Shown in pieces: positions 59,824 to 64,000 of a DNA stretch of 64,000 bases. Made by a program: the position numbers and the translations under genes. Location of the stretch: contig NC_133903.1 of NCBI RefSeq assembly GCF_964199755.1, positions 56,178,739 to 56,242,738 of the forward strand, written 5' to 3'. Under the pieces are notes generated by a model. That model saw only the letters and a list, made by a program, of their open reading frames with translations. It searched no databases and had not been told where the DNA came from. The DNA comes from Larus michahellis. Taxonomy: Eukaryota; Chordata; Aves; Charadriiformes; Laridae. Within the stretch, counting starts at the first letter, position 1. Each line of letters begins with the position of its first letter.

Positions 59824-61811
59824 GAAAACGGTTCTTCCACCAGACGTGGCAGAGGAGCGGCGTGACTCCGGCAGCGGGGCTGCTGCATGTGGATGGCGTC
59901 ACCAAATAATCTATGGTGAAAAAGCACCCAGAGGATGCACACGAAGGTGTCCTTCTGTACCCAAGTGCCTGTCTCCAAGCTCTCAGCAAGGAACCGGAGA
60001 TCTCCTCTCATTTTCTCTCTCTCCTGGCGCTGTCGGAGGTGCTTTGACACCCAGGTATCTGCTTTCCAGGAATGCAGTTTAATCCGTGGAAAGGCAAGCG
60101 TCTCAGATTAATGGGAAGGGCGCGTGGCACGGATCCAATCTTTTTTTTTTTTTTTTTTTTTATGAGCCATAATTCCCTTATAAAATGCAGTGGCCATCCT
60201 GAGTTAAGGATGCACATCCATTTCGGCGCTTCAGGCTGTGGGGTGCTTCAACGTGTGTATTTGGGGGGATTTATGCCATATCTCGGGTCAGTGGATGGAG
60301 ACCGAGCTCTGCCAGAGGGGAAGGAAAAGGCTCCTGTGAGGAACTGCCCTGCCAAAGAGGGAGACTCTGTTTTTCTTTATTAATCTCTTCTTTCTGAAAA
60401 TCAATTAGCTGGCAGAGGCAAGCCAGCAAGTCTCTCGGTAGCTATGGAGACGGACTGAAGAACCGGGGGAGAAAAGTACAGTTTATTCATGAAAAGTCCA
60501 AGTTTCGTGTTCTAGTATTTTTAACCTTTTAGAGAGAATTGGAAACTGTTTTAACACAGCAATGTTTATTGCCTGCTATAAAATGGTGCTGTCTGCACAG
60601 ACCGCGCTGTACATGCCTTGCCTTGGCTGCCCAGACCCATTGGGTGTCCCCCCCCCAGCCCCGGGGTGGGTTTCAGCAGTTGGTCCCCGGCTGGGAAACC
60701 AAGGATGGGGGGAAACCTGCACCCAGTCTTGCTCGCAGAGCCCCGTCTCCAACGTCCAAACCTTCCAGTCTGAGCCGAGACCCCAAGTCAAAACCCCCCT
60801 ATAAAAAGATGAAGCCTGTAGAGGCTTTAGGGGCGTCCATGGGGTTCATGGGGGTCCTCATCCTCCTGCTTCGGTGCCGCTTTTGGTGCAAAGCAGCTGG
60901 GATTTACCTGTGAAATGTGCCGACTACATCCCGTTCCTATTAATATAAAGATTTTGCGCTGGAAGCCAAATGAGAAAAGCTGATGATTTAAGCACGGAGT
61001 ATGATAATTAGGGCCAGGCTGGTGGTGTGGTTCATGCGGGCTCCTGGCAGCCCAGGAGGGGTTTGCTGCCGGTGAAACCCTGCTGTGCTGGGGCTGGTGT
61101 GCGGGTTTTGCAGGCAGCATCGTCTTTCCTTCGGGTGAACTGATTCTTCCCTTTTTCCAACCGTTAGGTTGGGATGTAGAAGACTACACCATGTCAATGC
61201 CCCGCTGTCAGCCAGAGACGGTTTATTCAGGTTGTCATTAAGAAAAATGGAAGTAGTGTTCCCCGACGTGCTGCTGTACCGTTTTGTGAGTGGAGGAGAA
61301 GTGTTCCACCCCACGTACACCCCTGGTGTGGGCACACACTTCGCAATATTACAGGGCTGCATGAATCTGCCTCTCGAGGTGGGGCACTGAGGGGTTCCTC
61401 AGGGAAAAAGTGGTTTTGCTTCTGGCGCTGCAGCCCCAGGACCGAAGGGTCCGTGTCTGCTCCACCTCAGCAACTCTCCCATCGACATCCAGGCCAGAAG
61501 AGATCCTGCCTCCTTTGGCCGGGGGCTGCAGTTGGAGCATCTCAATTTTTTTTTTCTCTTTTTTCTCACTTTCCACAATGAAATTGATCTAATATCTCAG
61601 ACAACGTTTTGTTTTGAACATGGCAAAAACCGTTGCGAAGCCTTCCATGCAAAAAGAAATTTGAAAGCAAGCCACTTCGCTTTGAAAACACTTTTTTTTC
61701 TTTTTTTTTGCTTTTAAAGATCTGGATTTTTACTCTCTTTGATGGACTGATAGTAATTCGTTGCATGGCACAGGGTCTCGGTCCTTTGGGTGATCTGTCT
61801 GTGGCACAGCT
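59824..61811. other. intergenic sequence; poly(T) run
   Basis: A run of about 22 T lies at 60141-60162. Otherwise unique sequence without recognised gene or RNA. Confidence 0.6.
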
Positions 61812-62034
61812 GTGAACCACAGCATGGTTTGGGTGGGAAGGGACCTTAAAGGCCACCCAGTGGCACCCCCTGCCCTGGGCAGGGACACCTCCCACCAGCC
61901 CAGGTTGCTCCAAGCCCCGGCCAACCTGGCCTTGAACCCCTCCAGGGATGGGGCAGCCACAGCTTCTCTGGGCAACCTGGGCCAGGGGCTCACCCCCCTC
62001 ACAGCCAACAATTTCTGCCTCACATCTCATCTGG
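61812..62034 (-). mobile_element. CR1 LINE 3' fragment
   Basis: From ACCACAGCATGGTTTGGGTG to GCCTCACATCTCATCT. It matches the complement of 59595-59811 almost base for base. It stops abruptly at 62034, where a CR1 3' end in the opposite orientation follows. Confidence 0.93.
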
Positions 62035-62081
62035 AACTGGATGATCTTTAAGGTCCCTTCCAACCCAAACCATTCCATGAG
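62035..62081 (+). mobile_element. short CR1 3' end abutting the previous copy head to head
   Basis: GATCTTTAAGGTCCCTTCCA and ACCCAAACCATTCCATGA are the 3' end of the same CR1 group in plus orientation. With the left end of the preceding fragment it forms inverted repeats of about 25-30 bp separated by roughly 200 bp. Confidence 0.85.
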
Positions 62082-64000
62082 CGATGGTGGAGCTGGCTGC
62101 TGTAAGGGGGGCTTGGATTGCATGGTCTGCTGGGTGGAGGAGGCTGCAGCTGCTGGCCTGGACATCAATGTGGAGGGCACCGGGGGGACGTGCTGGACCC
62201 GTAGATTTCCTAACACGTCCCTGTGGCTCAAAGCCCGAGCTGCAGCAGGTGCCAAACCAGCAGCACATCCAGGAGATGTGAAGCTGCTTGGACTCTCCCA
62301 GCTGTCCCACACACACCGGTGGCTCCAGCAGCCTCCGCGCAATGGAGGGACCAAGCAGAGAGGGGATGTCCCGGGGTCCTGGACCCCCGGGGCTGCTGCT
62401 GTGTGGGTGGGAGGGCACGCGGAGTGGATGGAGCTCCTGCCTCCGAGCAGCAAATGTAAAAAATCTGGTTCAAGTCCGTAAATACCATGAAATTCAAGCT
62501 GCTGCCTGACTGGGGCTGTAGCAAAGAAGTGGCGCTAAAGGTGACATCTCAGGGTCCTGTAATTATTCAGCCAGTGATTTCCGCATCCACTCTGAGTGCT
62601 TCGCAAGGCAAAGCATATTTTTCTAGCAGTTCACTTTCTGCATTTTAACCTGGCCACGAAAAATCAAGATATCTCATTCACACGTACACCTCTTCACCAG
62701 CCAGATCCGGGGTAGGAGCCAGCATAAGTGACAATTTTCTTGCGAAAGCAGGAAAGCCCCAGCATGGAGTTCATTTTGCAGATACGGGTCCTGAATCTAT
62801 TCCCAGCCACATAGCAGTGTCAATCAGGAATAACAGCCGCGCTCCGGGGAACGCAGCCCCCAGAGATTCTTTTTCAGCAGCGAGCAAGGTCAAAACTGAA
62901 AGCCGTATTTGTCTCCATGGAACTAAAAGTGGCAGATTTTTGCCTTGTGAAAAGAAGCCGTCCGGATCCCCGGGAAGCAGTTAGATGTGCGTGTCCAAGA
63001 GAGTAGCCAGAGACTCATTTCCGAGCAGGTAATCACCCCCATTTACTCCTGAGGACCTCCTTAAAAATTTCAATCTTAGCTAGTATGCGTTGCAATGCCT
63101 TGCTATGAGGGAAACTTCTCATTTTAATTGGTACCAGTAAAAAAAAAAAAAGGGGGAAAGACATCCAGCCCCCCCCGAGCTTGCGGTGAGCCCCTGCCTC
63201 AGCTCCCACCGGGATCACTGGGAAACGCGGCTCTGTGCTTTGGGCTGCTCAGAGGAAAACCCTTGGGATTGCTTGGCTCCCGAAATATCCCCGAGGTCCC
63301 CTGGGTAACAGTGTGCGTGGTGTTTAAAGAAAACTCTTATCGCTTTGTTTCCTTTTCCCCCCCCACTTTTGCACAGCCTCCTGTGCTGTCTCCGCGGTGG
63401 CGGGTGGCAGAGGAGGCCCGCGCCGAGGCGTGCGATGCTTCGCAGGCTCTGGGCTCTCCCGGCGTTTTCCCTCGGTCTGCTGCTGGCTTCAGCGTCCTCC
63501 GGAGCACAGTGTCCTTGTCCCTCCGTCGCGCTCCTGCCGGCTCGGGGATGCGCTGGCTCTGCTCCCAGTGCCCCAGGAGGGAGCTTGGAAACACTCGTGG
63601 GTGCCTGGGGGAGGACAAGTTGCCACAGAGTGACAAACTTATGACATTTTGTATAAAATCCGCAATTTCATCCTTTTTTTTTTAAGCCATTAATGAGTAC
63701 ATGCATGTGAAATCCTGTGCTGTTTCCTGGTTAACCCGTTGTTACGATTTCTCCTCTGTCGTTCCCAGCATTGTGTTTTCTGCCTCGGTTTCTGCCCCAT
63801 CCGCTCTCGGCATGACGCTTTGCGCTGTGACACGGAGCCGCGTCTGGGTGTGGGTCTGGGGACCCACATGTCGGGGAAGAGACATGGGAAGAGACCCAAT
63901 CTCTCCGTGTCTGAGATGATCGATGCTTTTTGGGCAGAGCCTTTGCCTGAACGCCAGCGCAAATGCCAGTTACACAGCGAGAGCCAATGTAGTGGGGTAC
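62082..64000. other. intergenic sequence; one signal-peptide-like frame
   Basis: GC-rich in places (62100-62450, 63370-63620). A frame starting at 63435 begins with a signal-peptide-like stretch but has no family resemblance. An A-run lies at 63139-63151. No supported gene. Confidence 0.55.

Noticed and set aside
62035..62081. Twin-priming inversion of one CR1
   Set aside because: Twin priming inverts the 5' portion; here the 3' end itself is present twice, so two insertions or a local rearrangement fits better.
61566..62453. 295-codon minus-strand frame
   Set aside because: Contains the common CR1 3' peptide in its middle; flanks show no similarity to known proteins.
1..64000. tRNA, rRNA, CRISPR array or bacterial operon
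   Set aside because: No cloverleaf with A/B boxes, rRNA segment, regular direct-repeat array or bacterial gene organisation was seen; the window is animal nuclear DNA.

Overview
The window is vertebrate nuclear DNA, almost certainly from a bird. It holds one intron-rich mitotic gene, about fourteen fragments of CR1 (chicken repeat 1) LINE, and retroviral LTRs of a type seen in avian genomes. No bacterial features (operons, Shine-Dalgarno sites, CRISPR arrays) are present. The species cannot be fixed from the sequence alone.

Left 11.7 kb: the only gene I can support is DEPDC1 (DEP domain containing 1, also called DEPDC1A), on the minus strand. Eleven coding exons are visible between 11560 (start codon) and 58. 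Every visible splice site obeys GT-AG and all phases join. They supply 773 codons; the human protein is 811 residues, so the short last exon lies beyond the left edge. A CpG island of about 600 bp covers exon 1, and a CCAAT box and a CHR-like element stand just upstream of the start, as expected for a G2/M-expressed gene.

From 11.8 kb to the right end I find no convincing protein-coding gene. The left part (12.7-30.5 kb and 35.3-38.2 kb) is mostly AT-rich unique sequence. At 30.55-35.31 kb sits a broken endogenous retrovirus. It has two LTRs, a lysine-tRNA-like primer binding site, a gag-like open frame, a protease split by an inserted solo LTR, a mostly deleted reverse transcriptase, and an integrase remnant that keeps the D-35-E spacing. 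No env is seen. From 38 kb onward the DNA is richer in GC, CR1 fragments and simple repeats (a 110-nt pure purine run, a GGAT microsatellite). A second LTR, related to the nested one in its 5' half, lies at 57.96-58.69 kb.

In mammals DEPDC1 borders a long gene-poor interval towards LRRC7, and a similar layout here would explain the empty right side; that synteny is inference. I looked for an undescribed system and did not find one. The most useful leads are the frame-preserving large exon 8 of DEPDC1, the cell-cycle promoter elements, the nested mosaic LTRs, two CR1 groups with different 3' ends, and a small cluster of TTAATTAA sites at 17.7-17.9 kb.
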